Assembly: GCA_026413225.1 (NCBI GenBank) | Contig: CM048553.1 | Coordinates: 42,572,001 to 42,636,000 of the forward strand | Origin: Otis tarda | Lineage: Eukaryota; Chordata; Aves; Otidiformes; Otididae | Length of the DNA stretch: 64,000 bases | Direction: 5' to 3' | Shown: one piece after another, positions 50,132 to 62,868 of the stretch | How the letters are laid out: every line of letters starts with the position of its first letter | How positions within the stretch are numbered: position 1 is the stretch's first letter | The notes under the pieces: generated by a model | The model's database searches: none | The model's input: the letters and a program-made list of their open reading frames with translations, nothing else | What the model was told of the DNA's origin: nothing | Translations under genes and position numbers: made by a program

Positions 50132-52896
50132 GCTTGTAGATGGATCTTTCCACTGGTGTTACTAAAGTTCCTCATGGAAATGTGTCATCCACCAGCATTT
50201 TGCTTTTTGTTCAGCTGCACATGTCATTTTGGAAAAATTATGCTTTTTCCGGTTTTAAAAACTACTTTAAACTTTCCAGATTCATGTGAATTACATGCAT
50301 ATCATCACTACAATCTATTGTACCATTCTAATACATGACAGTCTGTAAACTGAGGGGAATGGTAGGTAGATCAATCTAGCAAACAAGTTTTATAAAATAA
50401 AATTTCCATGGTAATAGTTTCTGGTGCTTTGTCTACTGTGCAGCCTTGACTGATGTAATTTCTTCACCACTAATTTCTCCAGTGGTTGGAAGCTTGGCAT
50501 CCTTCACTGAAGACGAAGATTATTTTCAAGTCTGTACTAAGACAAAAAAAAAAACTAACAAACTTTCACCATTAGATGGATCTTTATAAACCATGACTAG
50601 ACGTGCAATTTCACCAGCAGTGCATTACCAATAGTCATATCTCTCCAGAGTATTATTATATTTGACTAGATTTTGTACTGCGATTGTAAACATTAAGCCT
50701 TAAGGGTTTTTTCCTCTGTATATCACGAATCAAGAAAGTGAAACATTATTTTATTAAAAAATAGTCAAAAAAACTAATGCAAGACAGTTCTCAAAATGGA
50801 AGAAAAATTAACACAAAATTATGCAGTCATAATCTTCTAGATTTTGAAACACCCTTCTTCACTTGCTTTCACTTGTTTACATTTTGATTAGGGTAGCAGG
50901 GTAAGTGCTAAGTAAGATTGTTTCAGAAAACATTAACATGCTGGGGAAGAGGGCATGAAGGCAATAAAGAGCTATGAAAAAACGAGTAGGCTGACTTGAC
51001 TAGTATCTTAACATCCTACAAAATGATCTCTTCAACTTTCATAATAGCTGAATTACAAATGCCTTTTAAATCTTAGCAGTCTCTTTAAATGAACATTCTT
51101 AGGTACTTGCTATGTTTTTTTTCCTCTCTTTATTGACAGAATCTGGTTTTTCATTTGCCACTTTATATCCCCAAATTTCAACTAGTAGATTGATTTTCTC
51201 CAGCAAAAACAAGAGTAAAAATTTCCAGATCCTACATCTTAACAACACTGATCTCATATTTGCGTATTTGTTGCCTTAATTTATATTTGAACCCTACTTG
51301 AAATTGCCATTAATTTTTCCTAAAAACAAATACTCACAGAAAGACCAAAAGCAAAGCAAAAAAAGGATGATGAATGGAGTTATCAAGTTCATCACACATA
51401 TGAACTTCAGATCTACTCAGGTCATATTTTAACTATGTCCCCAGTGAACAATTTCTTCTACCCTGAAAGGCTCAGGATGAGAAAAAAATCACTTTGCTTC
51501 TCCTTCAGTAAGTTTGCAACTGTAATCAAGAAAGTTTACCAGCAACTTACTGAGTTACAGAGATCTGGAAGATAAAAATAGAACTTCAATTTTATTTTCC
51601 ATAAAAGCATATCCTGAAATCAAGAAAATCTGCAATTTAATCAACAGTGGTACATACTTATTCTACTCTTCTCCATCAATAGAATGGGAACAGAATTAAT
51701 TTCTCATCATTCCCAAGTACACCTTTCTGGCTATTCTATCATTCTCCTTTCTGCGCTTTAATATCAATGCTTCATAAACTCAGTCTACTATCTGTCAGTT
51801 CTGTAAAGCTTTTAACTTCCGCACTAAGAACTTTAGCATTGATCCACAGCCAGAACTGAGATTTGTGGAAAGAGATGCAATTGTGCTATTAATCCACTAT
51901 TAGTGTCCAGAATGTTTGATTTACAGTGTGAACATAAACAAGTGGAAAATTCCACTCAGCCTATTATGGAAGCTTTGAAAAATAAGTACTACAAGCATTT
52001 CCTTGAATCTTGGTACGAAGGGCAGCAATTCTGATAATGAAGACTAGTTAAATGAGCCGTTTAATCTGAAAAAAAAAAATAGCACTGATCCAAGTGACTC
52101 TAAAAAGCAGTGACTAACACACAACAGACGCTAGTTATATCCACTTTACCTCATAGCCACTGCTTCTCTGGGCATGGCACATAATCAGGAGGGAATAGGT
52201 CTTTTTCAAAGTGCACTCAACAAGCAGGTATTCTGAATTACAAAATTAACAGGTAGCTTTCTTCCAGCATCCAGCAACTATTTTAACTTTTCAAGTCTCA
52301 TTCGCTTCAATATTCTGACACTTCATGGCTGCCTGCTATGATTAGAAGCGTATCAGACAAGTGAGTTGTCTCGAAACTACTACTCTGCTGCTATATAATC
52401 CTAGGTTTCAGCTCCATACAGATCCTTTCTGCTGCTATTGCATCACGTGTACTAAACACTAAACAGAGTGTGCCACCCAAAAGAGCGTATGGAACCCGTC
52501 ACAATTTTCCTTTATATCAGACCCGAAAGGTGTCAAAGTGATTCCATATGGCCCTCTTTGACCATGAAGATCTAAACCTTGCTGCAACTAGATGACGCTG
52601 AGGAAAACTGATGATATACAGTCTTCTGTTTTGTCCTATAAACAGATGCAGCTCTGGAGCTCTAGACAGAAATATGCTGTGCTAGAAACAAAATACAGCT
52701 GCAGTAAAAAAATAGCTGCAATAAGAGCAGACAGACATTTTAAAGTCACAAAACTGTAACTTCTTAATGTCTTACATAAAAAGTCTGGGCAGGTTAAACT
52801 GAGATTTATAGCTAATATTGGTTCAATGAATCTCTAAAATCCTATACAAAACAACTTTAATTCAGGTTGTGTCTAAAATTTAACTCTAATTCTACT

Positions 52897-52911
52897 TGTG
52901 TGTGTGTGTGT
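52897..52911. repeat. TG dinucleotide repeat
   Basis: About seven TG units in the intron between exons i and j. Confidence 0.85.
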
Positions 52912-55900
52912 CAGAAATTATGAATCAGACATTTGACCTGACCAGAGATGCACAATTTCAGTAACACTTTTCTAAAAATTTAGAATAAGACGTTTTATGA
53001 AATTGCAGGTTAGCACGATTTAATATTTATATTTTCATAGCATTTGTAGCTTGACCAACTACAATTAAATGTTGTACCAACATAGAAGAGATGGTAGTTA
53101 TGGTCCGCTTCCTATCAAATTTCAGAGATGAAACAGAACAAATGACTAGGGTTGGCAGTTCCAAAGACTATATAACAACAGCAGCCTTAAAGTTCTCTAC
53201 AGTCAGAAACAGAGATATTATATCACCACTAGCCTGGCTAGTATCAAACTGTAAATGTCTGTTTCCATTTGCAACAACACATGACTTAAAAGAGCCTGTA
53301 AAAGATGGATAATTCAGATTTAATTGACATGTAAAACATATCAGGAAATGCAAAGGATGTTATATAATCTTCACATTAGAATGAAGCATCTCCTGGGCTT
53401 AGGACTTTCATCTGTTTCTTGCATAATTTTAAAAACAAAATGACAAACAGAGACCTGGATAAGGATAACATTTAATCACATTCAATATTTATGAAAAAGA
53501 AAAGACAGTGTGAATATATAGATTAAGAAATTCTTCCTACTGTTACCTCAGGTATTCTTTATTTCAGTAAAACCTATAGAGATGATATTTGGAGACCATC
53601 TCTAGAAAAGGCCCCTCGCAGCTAAATCTTACATTGTGCCAGGCCGGTTGCAGAGTTCTCTGCCCATATGAATTCTAGTTTTCAGCCACCTTTCACCATA
53701 GGTTCCTACCTACCAAATTCTCCTGGAGTTGTTCTAGAAAGGCCACCTGCCTGTAGCAATTTTTCCATGACTTCAAGACAAGCATGTGTAGTTCTTTAGC
53801 AGGTTTATTTTTTTCTGTGTTGACAGCAAGGTGGGAATGTCTCCCACACTATGCACTCCTTTCATTTTCAACCAACGTAAACTCGGAAACTGTACGAGAG
53901 GTCTTCAAGGGACTGGGAATGCGAGTGGCTCAGTTCTCACCTATGTGTTGAGAAACACCTAACTGTGGGTGACAGAACTTTCTTAAAGCAGTTCCTTGTC
54001 AGGGCTGCTGCATAGCCATGCACAGTACAGAATTAAAGCACTTTGCTCCAGTGTATTCCTCACTTTATTCTTTTTTTTTTCTTCTTGTTTTTTAATCAAA
54101 ATCTACCATGAGAGTCTGAAACTAAGGCATCTCTCTAAAGGTGACCACATACTTCAAGGACATTAGTTACAGAGAAATAAGGTGCCTTTGTTATATTGTC
54201 AGCCTGCAGATACTCATAGCCAAAGGTTAACAAGAGTTACTATTTTCAGAAGGACTGACAGAAGAGAAGAGAGCAGCAGTTTAAGACACACAAGCTTCTT
54301 TTATGAAACAAAGTAATTTGGACCATCAGAGGTAATATCTTAACTACATAGTCACACAACACAGCTTCACGGGCAGCCCCCAGGAATATTACTCTAGTTA
54401 GATTGAGACAAGTTTTGGACAGTTTTGAGATTTGAAAAACTCCAGAAAACTGAACTCTCTCTCTTTAGGATGATTGTACAGCTTGTAAACCTGGAACTAC
54501 AGTTCTGAGTAGATGTTAGAGCAGACCCTGTCCTTTTATAAAAACAGACAGGTTAAATTCACTGCATAGGCAGATTTAAGATTTCTCAATATTTTAGCAT
54601 ATGCTTCCACCTCCTTCTGGTGTTTTGTATTTACTTTCCTCTAGAACCACTTGAAATTCTCAAATGGATAGTACACTTGTCCACAAATACTGTGAGATAT
54701 AATTACCAAGACGGCAAATGCTTCAGTCTTTGGCATATATAGACTGTATGAAAGTAAATTATTCTTAATTTCATTAACATTGTGAAAAACAAGGCTCAGT
54801 AAAATTCAGAAGTAGTAGATAAAAGGTCTTCAGCTCCCTCCAAAAATTCAATATACACTGGTACTAATTAAAGTACTAAACAAAGTAAGTGTTTGTTTAA
54901 ATATTGCAATAGTTTTAAATCAATCACTGAAGAAATGGTCAAAATAAGTTTAAGTTATTCCAATTTTCCTCAACTCATGTAAATCTTTGACAGAAACAAA
55001 AATGCTTTCAAAGGGCAATTTTGAGCTTACATTTGAAAGCACATTGACGCTTTTATATATAGATTGGACCAGAGGTAAGACAAAGGTGTTAAATCAAAAC
55101 AAGAGTGCCCCTCAGTGGCAGTATGTTGAGCCAAAATACAACTATATGATACCTTAAAACAATACTCTCAACATTTCTTTTCATCACTCAGGGACAAATG
55201 CTGCATTAAATCACCTTCTTTCAAAATTATATCATTACTGACAATCAGATTTTTTTGGCACATACTTAAATGCATTCATTATTAAATTTTATGTACATCA
55301 TCAGGTATAAATATTTACTATAAAACAACAGGTGCTAAATATATATGCCTATTTAGCTGAGCGTTTTGTGGTTGAGTGTGTGTGTACACCTACACTTCCT
55401 TGTTATTTTTAAAGAAGAGAGATTGATTTTTGTATCAAGTCTTCTTACAACACTACTGCAATATTCAAATTGTTTATTTAGTTCCGTGTCATGAGCAGTA
55501 AGAAAACATGCAATAGTTCTTTGAGAACTTTAAAAACTACAGTATCTGAATTGCCTGCAATGCTTGCTGTGTGTACCATGTTGTACTAATTCACTCAAGG
55601 AGCAAAAGCTTTGTCATACTTTGGAGTAGTGTTCACATATATACTGCCTTCAAAGGCTACCCTGAAACCTGCCTAGGCTCCTTCCTCCACACTGCAGAGA
55701 TTATAGAAGTACACACTAAGAACATACATTACTACAGGCTTATACAAATAGCACCTCACTGCAACTGATCACTGGAAACAACTGATGGGTACTAGATAAT
55801 TGCATGGTAGAATTGGAATAGAAGAGATGGCTGTTGTACTTTGTATGTTCACTAGCACTCATTATCTGACGTAGTTATCTCTATATTCTTGCTGATTTAA

Positions 55901-56201
55901 ACAAAAACAAGCCTTAAAGCATAACTATAGTTCAATTTTTTGGGGGACTAAATCATCTCCTCCATCATATTTGACATATATAGCTGCAAAAAATATAGTC
56001 ATGGCTTATGACACCTGGGGGCAACAATCACAGAATCTGCATTAGCAATTTTACACAACAGTATAATAATGCAGTAATTTACTAGCTTCTAAGTATGGTG
56101 ACCAATGCCTGGGAATCCAAAACCTTCTGACAGTTTTAGTAAAGAAATTCTACTCACATACATCATGGGAAAATCTCTTCAAGTAAAGTAGTTCTACTTA
56201 C

Positions 56202-56304
56202 TAATTGTAACTTTGTCTTTATCCCCCAGCATGACATTGTTTGGAGTGAGGTCTCGATGAACAATCCTTTTCTCTTTATGCAAATAACGAAGAGCTAGAC
56301 AAAG
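56202..56304 (-). CDS. NEK10: NEK10 exon i (catalytic loop HRDLTPNN)
   Basis: The exon has 103 nt, 34 codons plus one base. LCLALRYLHKEKRIVHRDLT is followed by PNNVMLGDKDKVTI. HRD provides the catalytic Asp and the second Asn of PNN binds metal. The position usually Lys in Ser/Thr kinases (HRDLK) is Thr here. I recall the same Thr in mammalian NEK10, so it looks like a family trait and not decay. The acceptor is TTTTTAAG and the donor ATTA/GTAAGT, phase 1. Confidence 0.98.
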
Positions 56305-56539
56305 CTTAAAAACAAACAGAAAGAGCCTTACAAAGATTCTTAACTACTGCCTAAATAAAGGCACATAAAATCAAACTTATATCTGATATTAGTGCCTAAT
56401 ACAGATACGGATTACTTTGACATTTATTAGCTTAACAAACATAAATTGTGGTACTAGTTACATACAGGAAAGTCCTGGTAACAAAAAAAAAAAGAGAAAA
56501 AATAAATAAAATAAAAATTTAAAAAATGGAGGCCCTTAC
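56305..56539 (-). other. NEK10: NEK10 intron between exons h and i (235 bp)
   Basis: Short intron with donor GTAAGG and acceptor TTTTTAAG. It has an A-rich stretch near 56480-56525 and nothing else. Confidence 0.93.
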
Positions 56540-56661
56540 TTGGATAAATATACACCATATTCTTTCTTCTGCAAACTGTTGTTTCTTTTCCTTCAAAGAG
56601 TGAAAGTGTTCTCCCAATGGCACTCCCTCTATGAGCTCCATGACTATGTACAATCGGTCAT
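56540..56661 (-). CDS. NEK10: NEK10 exon h (hinge region)
   Basis: The exon has 122 nt, two bases completing Asn and then 40 codons. DRLYIVMELIEGVPLGEHF contains the hinge (MELIEG), where Met is the likely gatekeeper. It is followed by a Lys/Gln-rich loop (SLKEKKQQFAEE) and the start of helix E (RIWCIFIQ). The acceptor is TCATGTAG and the donor CCAA/GTAAGG, phase 0. The loop is where the sequence departs most from the human protein as I recall it. Confidence 0.97.
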
Positions 56662-57242
56662 CTACATGAAAGAAAATGAATTAATAGAATATTACATTTA
56701 TACAGAAGTTATTTTTTACTTATTAAAAAATTATTTGTACAGTACATTTTAATCATAGTTCTACTCCTTGTTATTCCATTTTTCCCTCAATTTATATCAC
56801 AGCAGCTACAAGGAATTCACTGCTCGATAATCTCTCAGTAGGCAGATGTATGTAGCTAGCTCTTCATAAAAAAGAAAATTCAGACAATATGTCTGAGCAG
56901 TCTGTATCATTTATTCAATTAGTCTCTATAGCTTTTCTCCCTACTCAGCATTCCAGTTGTAAATTTAGGATCCTTAAACTCTATAGGATGAGAATTATGC
57001 TTTCTACATGTTTACATTGCATCTAGTTTTACTGATAGATAAACAAACAAAAATTTTATTTCTCACCATTTTTTCCAATTTTAAAGGAATATAAGCCTGT
57101 CTGAACTGTAGCAGTTCTTGAAGAAAATATTATCATTTATTGCTCAAATTTGACAAACTCCTTCCAAGCTCTAAGTGCTTTTATTAAATATTTCTGTTTC
57201 TTCATTATGTACAATGTGGTAATTGTCTGCATTTATACTTAC
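56662..57242 (-). other. NEK10: NEK10 intron between exons g and h (581 bp)
   Basis: AT-rich intron with donor GTAAGT and acceptor TCATGTAG. No repeat or additional exon was seen. Confidence 0.92.
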
Positions 57243-57288
57243 TTTCCAAGAAGGTTTTATAATACCGCACAACATTTGGGTGATAAAG
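57243..57288 (-). CDS. NEK10: NEK10 exon g (kinase N-lobe strand 4)
   Basis: This is a very short exon of 46 nt, 15 codons plus one base. It encodes LYHPNVVRYYKTFLE, the usual kinase segment after helix C (HPNIV). The acceptor is CATTGCAG and the donor GAAA/GTAAGT, phase 1. The split codon becomes Asn with the next exon. It joins KEQ to LYHPN exactly as expected for the family. Confidence 0.96.
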
Positions 57289-57998
57289 CTGCAATGAGGA
57301 AAGAAATTAAGATGTTTAAAATATTTAAACTGACAGCATGATTTTTATAACGTTTAGCTGCACAATGGAAGGAAGGATTCCACAAAGATTCCACAAACTT
57401 GCTTATGAACTACAGTGCAGTAGACCTTTGCTGCTATGCCAAACACACAGAGTGTTGCACATTACTACAGCAACCAGGAGGAAAATACAGCATGATTTCT
57501 ATCCATTCTCCCCTTAATAACTGAAAGGGTAAATGAAGTTCGAAGACAGGCAATTATGCCTGCATCAAAGTATTGGCTTTCTTAGCCTAAGAACACTAAT
57601 GATCAGTTCTGTTTTTTAAATTTTCAATTGCAAAAAAAAAAAAAAGACTATCTTCTCACTGTATTTTAAAGCCTAGAATTCATTAAATGGAACAAAGACT
57701 CATCAGTTTTCTATCACAATCTTAATTTACAGAATCCCTGAAAAAAAAAAGTTCAAATACTGCCAAAGTAAGTTCAAATACAGAAAGTAAGAATCTTTAG
57801 TAACAAGCATTTGCTCTGCTGTTAATACTACAGTAAGAAGGTTTTCAGCAGTGACAGCATTCAGGTAAAAGGAGCCAATATTGTACTGATCAGACAAAAA
57901 CAGTAACAGCAGTTGGAAGCCCTGCCATATGAGAGCTCACAGTTAATATTGCTAACAGTGGAATGTCTATACATGAAACTAGTGTCCATGAGACATAC
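57289..57998 (-). other. NEK10: NEK10 intron between exons f and g (710 bp)
   Basis: Donor GTATGT, acceptor CATTGCAG. Short A tracts lie near 57631-57645 and 57741-57750. No element was recognised. Confidence 0.92.
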
Positions 57999-58136
57999 CT
58001 GCTCTTTGATGATGGTTAATTCAGAGACAATGTTCTTTACACTGCTGTCTCGGTCCTTTTTGTCCTTTCCAAATGCTGGATTGTGCAAATTGACTTCTTT
58101 CATTGCCAGGAGATTTTGTCCATTATGTTTTCTAAC
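57999..58136 (-). CDS. NEK10: NEK10 exon f (catalytic lysine, insert, helix C)
   Basis: The exon has 138 nt, 46 codons, phase 0 at both ends. VRKHNGQNLLAMKEVNLH carries the ATP-anchoring Lys (LAMKEV). It is followed by PAFGKDKKDRDSSVKN, a charged insertion typical of NEK10, and then helix C, IVSELTIIKEQ, whose first Glu is the likely salt-bridge partner of the Lys. The acceptor is TTAATAG and the donor CAG/GTATGT. The exon can be skipped in frame, but that would remove the catalytic Lys. Confidence 0.98.
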
Positions 58137-58391
58137 CTATTAAAAAAAATACAAAACCCTTGTAAAATTAATACAGGATGGGGACAGAAAGGATATTATT
58201 ATGGCTACCAGATTAGTTATCAGAGTCATAGCTTTTTCTGTGTATGATGTGATTAGCCAAACTACAGCCCCACAATGTATCTGCATTTCTCTACTGAAAT
58301 TCAAAGAACAGTAGTGCCTATAATAGGTATTATATCCTCTTCATGAAGTCTCCCCTCAAACTTGTAAATTAATATCAAAAGGGAAATTTAC

Positions 58392-58520
58392 CTTATACAC
58401 ACTTCCAAAAGCTCCACTGCCAAGGTGCTCTAAAATTGCATAATTGCCTATATGTTTTGTAGGTGCCTTATTCTGATTCATGCTCTCAATACTTTCAGCA
58501 ATTTGCTTCAATTCATCCTC
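58392..58520 (-). CDS. NEK10: NEK10 exon e (linker and glycine-rich loop)
   Basis: The exon has 129 nt, 43 codons, phase 0 at both ends. It starts with an acidic linker helix EDELKQIAESIESMNQ and enters the kinase fold at IGNYAILEHLGSGAFGSVYK. GSGAFGSVY is the ATP-binding glycine-rich loop. The acceptor is TAACCAG and the donor AAG/GTAAAT. The exon ends at VYK, so the loop and the next beta strand are in different exons. Confidence 0.98.
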
Positions 58521-58631
58521 CTGGTTATAAATTAAATGACAAATAAATAGATATAAATTTTTTCTTGTCTTTCTTGTGCTAAGAATGTGAAAAGAATACA
58601 GCTTCTTAAAGCTCTGAAGGTTTTTACTTAC

Positions 58632-58734
58632 CTTTAATAAATTTAGCTTTGATACCAACTCTTCATAGGCACTGATATCACGCACATAATGTCCAATATC
58701 AATGAAGATTTCAAACAAGTCAGTAGGGAAAAGT
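58632..58734 (-). CDS. NEK10: NEK10 exon d (end of armadillo-like region)
   Basis: The exon has 103 nt: one base finishing the Arg codon of exon c, then 34 codons. It reads LFPTDLFEIFIDIGHYVRDI and continues SAYEELVSKLNLLK. This is the last helical segment before the linker to the kinase. The acceptor is TTTGTAG and the donor AAAG/GTAAGT, phase 0. Only 111 bp of intron separate it from the exon that opens the kinase domain. Confidence 0.96.
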
Positions 58735-60141
58735 CTACAAAGGTTTAAATTTTGATATATTTTAAAAACAGTGTACACAGCTACTAATTTACAGCAGAGA
58801 CTTTTCAATGTTTATTATCACAACTTTCTTTAGAATCTTCTAAATAATACACCTATTTGTTACTAATATCTATTCAGATATTAAGCCTCTAACATTACAC
58901 ATATAGGAGTTAAAGGACCTTTCACAAGTCAGACTTCAGCCTCCATGGGTTGGGTAATAATATCAATGCCAGTTCTCCAAATAATTATAAGCCTCTTTAA
59001 AGTCAATGTACCTCCTGAGTTTCCAGTCATTTTCCTATTTTTTTTTTCTTAGAGTACTTTATACTATGCTTGTTGTCACTTTATCTGAGTTCCTTCTTGA
59101 AATGCATTAAGTGATAGGATTAACATGTCTGCATTTAAAGAATCCTGATATTCATCTTAGAATTTTTGTCCAAGACGTCAAGTTTGAAAGATGAAAAGGA
59201 CTGAGAAAAGCAAAAGCTAACAGAGAGTAGGCAATATTTGATTAGTGATATGCTAAACCGAAGGTTTATTTCTTTTTTACATTACGTCAGAAGTAAAAAT
59301 ATAGAAAACTAAGGCATTTGGAAAAATATGAAAGGCAGCAAATCAGTCCAGATTCACCACTTTCAAAAATTCACACCAAGTATGAACATTCCTTACAAAC
59401 TGGGGCCCTTTCAGTACAGAACACACTTTTTAAAAGCAAAAGTAATTAAAAAAAAATATATATTTACAATTCTAGTGATTTATGATACAGAAAAAAATCA
59501 TACAGAAACACTACTGACAAGCAGACCTCCTAGACAGTATGATTACTATTGTTATATTACTATGATGACTATCAAATTAAGCTGTTAGGTTTTACACAGC
59601 CTTTGTAGCCAGCTCAGTGAAACTGTCATCTTACTAGTAAAAATGCGTAACTGATGAAAGACAGTTTCTCCTTATTGATCCAAATATTTCAGCAACACTT
59701 CTGAGTAAACCAGCTTGATGCAAAGTCATTCCCATGTGAAGCAGTGGAGGGCTCAGAGAAAAATTTACTGCTCCCAGTTACTTGTTACTATTGAGAGCTG
59801 TAACTTGCATCTGCTAATCTTCAGGATAAAAGTATGGTTTATTATTAAATCTGTCCTCAGCATATTTAAAACACTGATTCATGAGGGAAGGAGCCCCTAC
59901 AGAGCTATGTTCTCTAGAACGCATACAATAGAAGGCCTGACACTGAAAATATAAATCTTGTAGGTTGGCACTGACGCAATGCAGGAATGGCTGTCTGTAG
60001 CTGTGGACAGGAGAGAAGTTGCCCATTACTATTTCTTCTTGTTGAATATAAATGACATTTCAAAAGCACATCTTTCTGATTGGAGTGATGACTTCTGAAA
60101 GCTATCCTAAAGGAGTTTCACAAAACATTTTTTTCATATAC
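58735..60141 (-). other. NEK10: NEK10 intron between exons c and d (1.4 kb)
   Basis: AT-rich intron with donor GTATAT and acceptor TTTGTAG. I saw no repeat family and no extra exon. Confidence 0.9.
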
Positions 60142-60206
60142 CTTTTAAAGATATGTCGATTTCTTTCCATACTGAAGAGAAATCTCAGGGCTCTGAACGC
60201 ATAACA
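60142..60206 (-). CDS. NEK10: NEK10 exon c (armadillo-like region)
   Basis: The exon has 65 nt, 21 codons plus two bases that complete an Arg codon in the next exon. It encodes CYAFRALRFLFSMERNRHIF and then K; the CYAFRALRFLFSMERNR part is nearly invariant in the NEK10 proteins I know. The acceptor is CTGTAG and the donor AAAAG/GTATATG. It forms one armadillo-like helix pair with the following exon. It is too short and too split to appear as a long reading frame and was found by splice-site and protein matching. Confidence 0.94.
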
Positions 60207-62790
60207 CTACAGCAGGAAAAATACTTACATTAATGACAATTTTATACACAAAGGGAAAAGCCATAAACATCAATGATTCCCCTTGACTTTACATGTCAGT
60301 AAACTTTATACTTAAATGACTAGATAGATTATGTTATTAACCTGAAAATGAAGGGAGTCAAAATATATTAAATTCCTCCTGTACTTTAAAAGTAGGCAGG
60401 GTCATTTAAGGAAAAAAAAAAAAAAAAAGTTTAAAAAAGTGACTACAGCTGTAACTGACTACAGTTACAGCACATGCTGAGGAACATCTAAGTCTTAATC
60501 ATCTCCTTTTATTTGCAGATAGCTCAAGACTAGAGACCGGCTCTCTTCTCCAATGCTGAAAAACATAAATGTAATCACTGGCTTTGAAATGATGCAGTAG
60601 AAACAGAATTTTGCATTTTTTCCTGAAAAAATGCAATGTAGAACACCGTAAGTTCTAACAGGGGACAAAAAAGAAAAGTGAGAAAGAAAGCATTTAGGAA
60701 AAAAAAAAGTTGACCATTCTAAGTTCATCATATTTACAGAGATCTTTATGTACCTCCGTTTCTACCTTTGCGTACTTTAGTTTTCACATGATCTCTACTG
60801 AAGAAAGTTTATTTTTAAAACAGCCACTGGCAGGTAGTTAACGTGTATGCTTTTACACAACTCATCTTTAATTCTGTTTATCAAGAGTCAATAATAGGGC
60901 ACATATATGGCTGACCAGACAAAGCTGACTGTATAAAGCCAAATGGAAATAAAGTATTGATATCTGAAACAATGCAAATAGTGTATGTCTTTAATATAAT
61001 TTAGAATTACTTTATTGCATCAGTGACTAAATCACTACTACAGTCCAGTGCAATAATCTCTATTTAGACAATGGTAACTGCGTCTTAGTGATAACTGTAG
61101 AATTAATTTCCATATTAAAAACAAATCTTTCAATAAATAGCAAATGCATTAAATGAAGAAAATAAAGGCCAAATGCTACTTTTTAAGGAAGCAGGATACT
61201 TGAAATTTTCCATAAAAGGAACATATGTTAATGCTGCTAAGAAGCTGTTTCTTTTACAGACAGTGTTTCTTTTTAGTCTAAAGTAAATTCCCCACCACAG
61301 CAGAAGGATAGTGTGTTACACCACCTAACATGCCACTGAGAATCACAGTCACAGCCGTACGAAATAGCCCAGACTGGCTGGGCCACAGTTGCTACCTTGA
61401 AAGTTTTTCATTGTAGAGATTACACATAGATCTTACTGTAGAAAGTCCATCAGCAAATGGAAATTATAATAGATTAATAATGAGTTAAATAGATATGAAA
61501 ATGGCAATAATATTTGGCTTTCTCACACTAGTATTGTAAGATAAATATTTAACATTTGTGACATGCTTCAGTTAAGGCATGATGATTTTTATACGTAGTA
61601 CATATGCAGAATAAGTGACTGATAGCACTGTCACTCTTGAATAATGGAGTAAGATTACTGAGCTAGTAGGGTAGAAAGAAGTTGAAAATTTAATCCTTGA
61701 AAATCCAGACAATGGAGCAGTAAAGAAACCAGACAAGCATTGCAAGAATTTTAAGAAAAATGCCTATGAAATTCAAAAAGGGTATTCCAATAGCTGCAAC
61801 TGTATTGCACAGCAGTAACAATGACAAAGGCAATACAGAAAGCAGTGTGAGAATCTGAGTAAGGTTTCATGAAAAAAAAAAAAAAAAAAAATACTTTTTA
61901 TTGTTTGCCTGAAATGGATTTAGTTTTCATATGTGATCACTAAGTTCATTATTAATTTACATGGCTTCACGTTTAATCCAACTACAGTAGCTTAGTATCT
62001 CTTGTGAGTTACTTTCTATCACATTCTGCTGAAATCTAAAAATCTTGGTGGGCATAAATTAAGGTCCTTACAGTTGTTTGAGGCAACTGTGCTGAGCATA
62101 TGCTCCAGTTTATTAGGGCAACTGGAGCAGCAGCAATTGTGTTCACCCCTGGACCCCAAACCACTACCTTCCTAAGGCTTAGAAAGACACTAACACCATT
62201 TCACAGAGGCTGGAGAAGACCTACCAGATAATTAAATTACTACTGATAACTTTTAGCCTAAGTTGACTCAAACCAGTACATTTATGGGGGTACTGACATG
62301 TAAAACCAAGAGCCATTCTATGCTTATTAGCTCTATATTTATCCTGTATTTAAATTTGTTCTACTTCATGTGATGTTTTCCTGTATTTTATTTAACAGTC
62401 ACAATAAGATGCTCCAGAAAGAAATAGATATTAGGGACAGTGTCAAATCTACAGTAAGTTTCAATGAAGAGCAAGTCACTAAAAAGAAGATGATGGGCAA
62501 CCTGAAAATGTGGAGGAAAAATTATCACACAAAAAACGTTCACTTTCCTTTATACTATATGAGGTGTCAGAAACAAAGAAGATCAGAAGAGAACATCAGA
62601 AATTGAGTCATTATTTGACTTTTAGTTCCTGGGCCATTTGTTATTCCTGGTTTTGTTTTGGTGTCTTTTTTTTTTTTTCCCCTTTAAGTAAGATTTTTTT
62701 ACTGCACTTTGAAATAAACTTTAAAATCATGAAAAAATTCTCATGGACTGTCTGGGGTTTTCAATGTGCAGTGATAATAAAGGGAGTTAC
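60207..62790 (-). other. NEK10: NEK10 intron between exons b and c (2.6 kb)
   Basis: AT-rich intron with poly-A tracts at 60412-60428 and 61872-61891. Open frames here do not resemble known proteins. Donor GTAACT, acceptor CTGTAG. Confidence 0.9.
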
Positions 62791-62868
62791 CTGTAATAAA
62801 TTAGCTTTTTCAGTATTCCTTTCTTTGCTCGGTAAAATCAACTTTGCTATTGTATATATTCCATTTGC
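62791..62868 (-). CDS. NEK10: NEK10 exon b (armadillo-like region)
   Basis: The exon has 78 nt, exactly 26 codons, phase 0 at both ends. It encodes ANGIYTIAKLILPSK followed by a short polar stretch ending in ANLLQ. The pattern of a helix start after a Gly and hydrophobic residues every three or four positions fits an armadillo-type helix. The acceptor is TATTTCCAG and the donor CAG/GTAACT. The match to remembered NEK10 proteins (NG-YTI-KLILP and NLLQ) is clear. Skipping this exon would keep the frame. Confidence 0.92.

Larger units (their letters stand above)
46592..56201 (-). other. NEK10: NEK10 intron between exons i and j (9.6 kb)
   Basis: The intron ends with the 23-T tract before exon j and carries a short CR1 tail at 46892-46975. 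A 31-nt poly-T lies at 50100-50130 and a TG repeat at 52897-52911. The region 52100-54000 is less AT-rich but has no recognised element. The rest holds nothing I can name. Confidence 0.87.
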
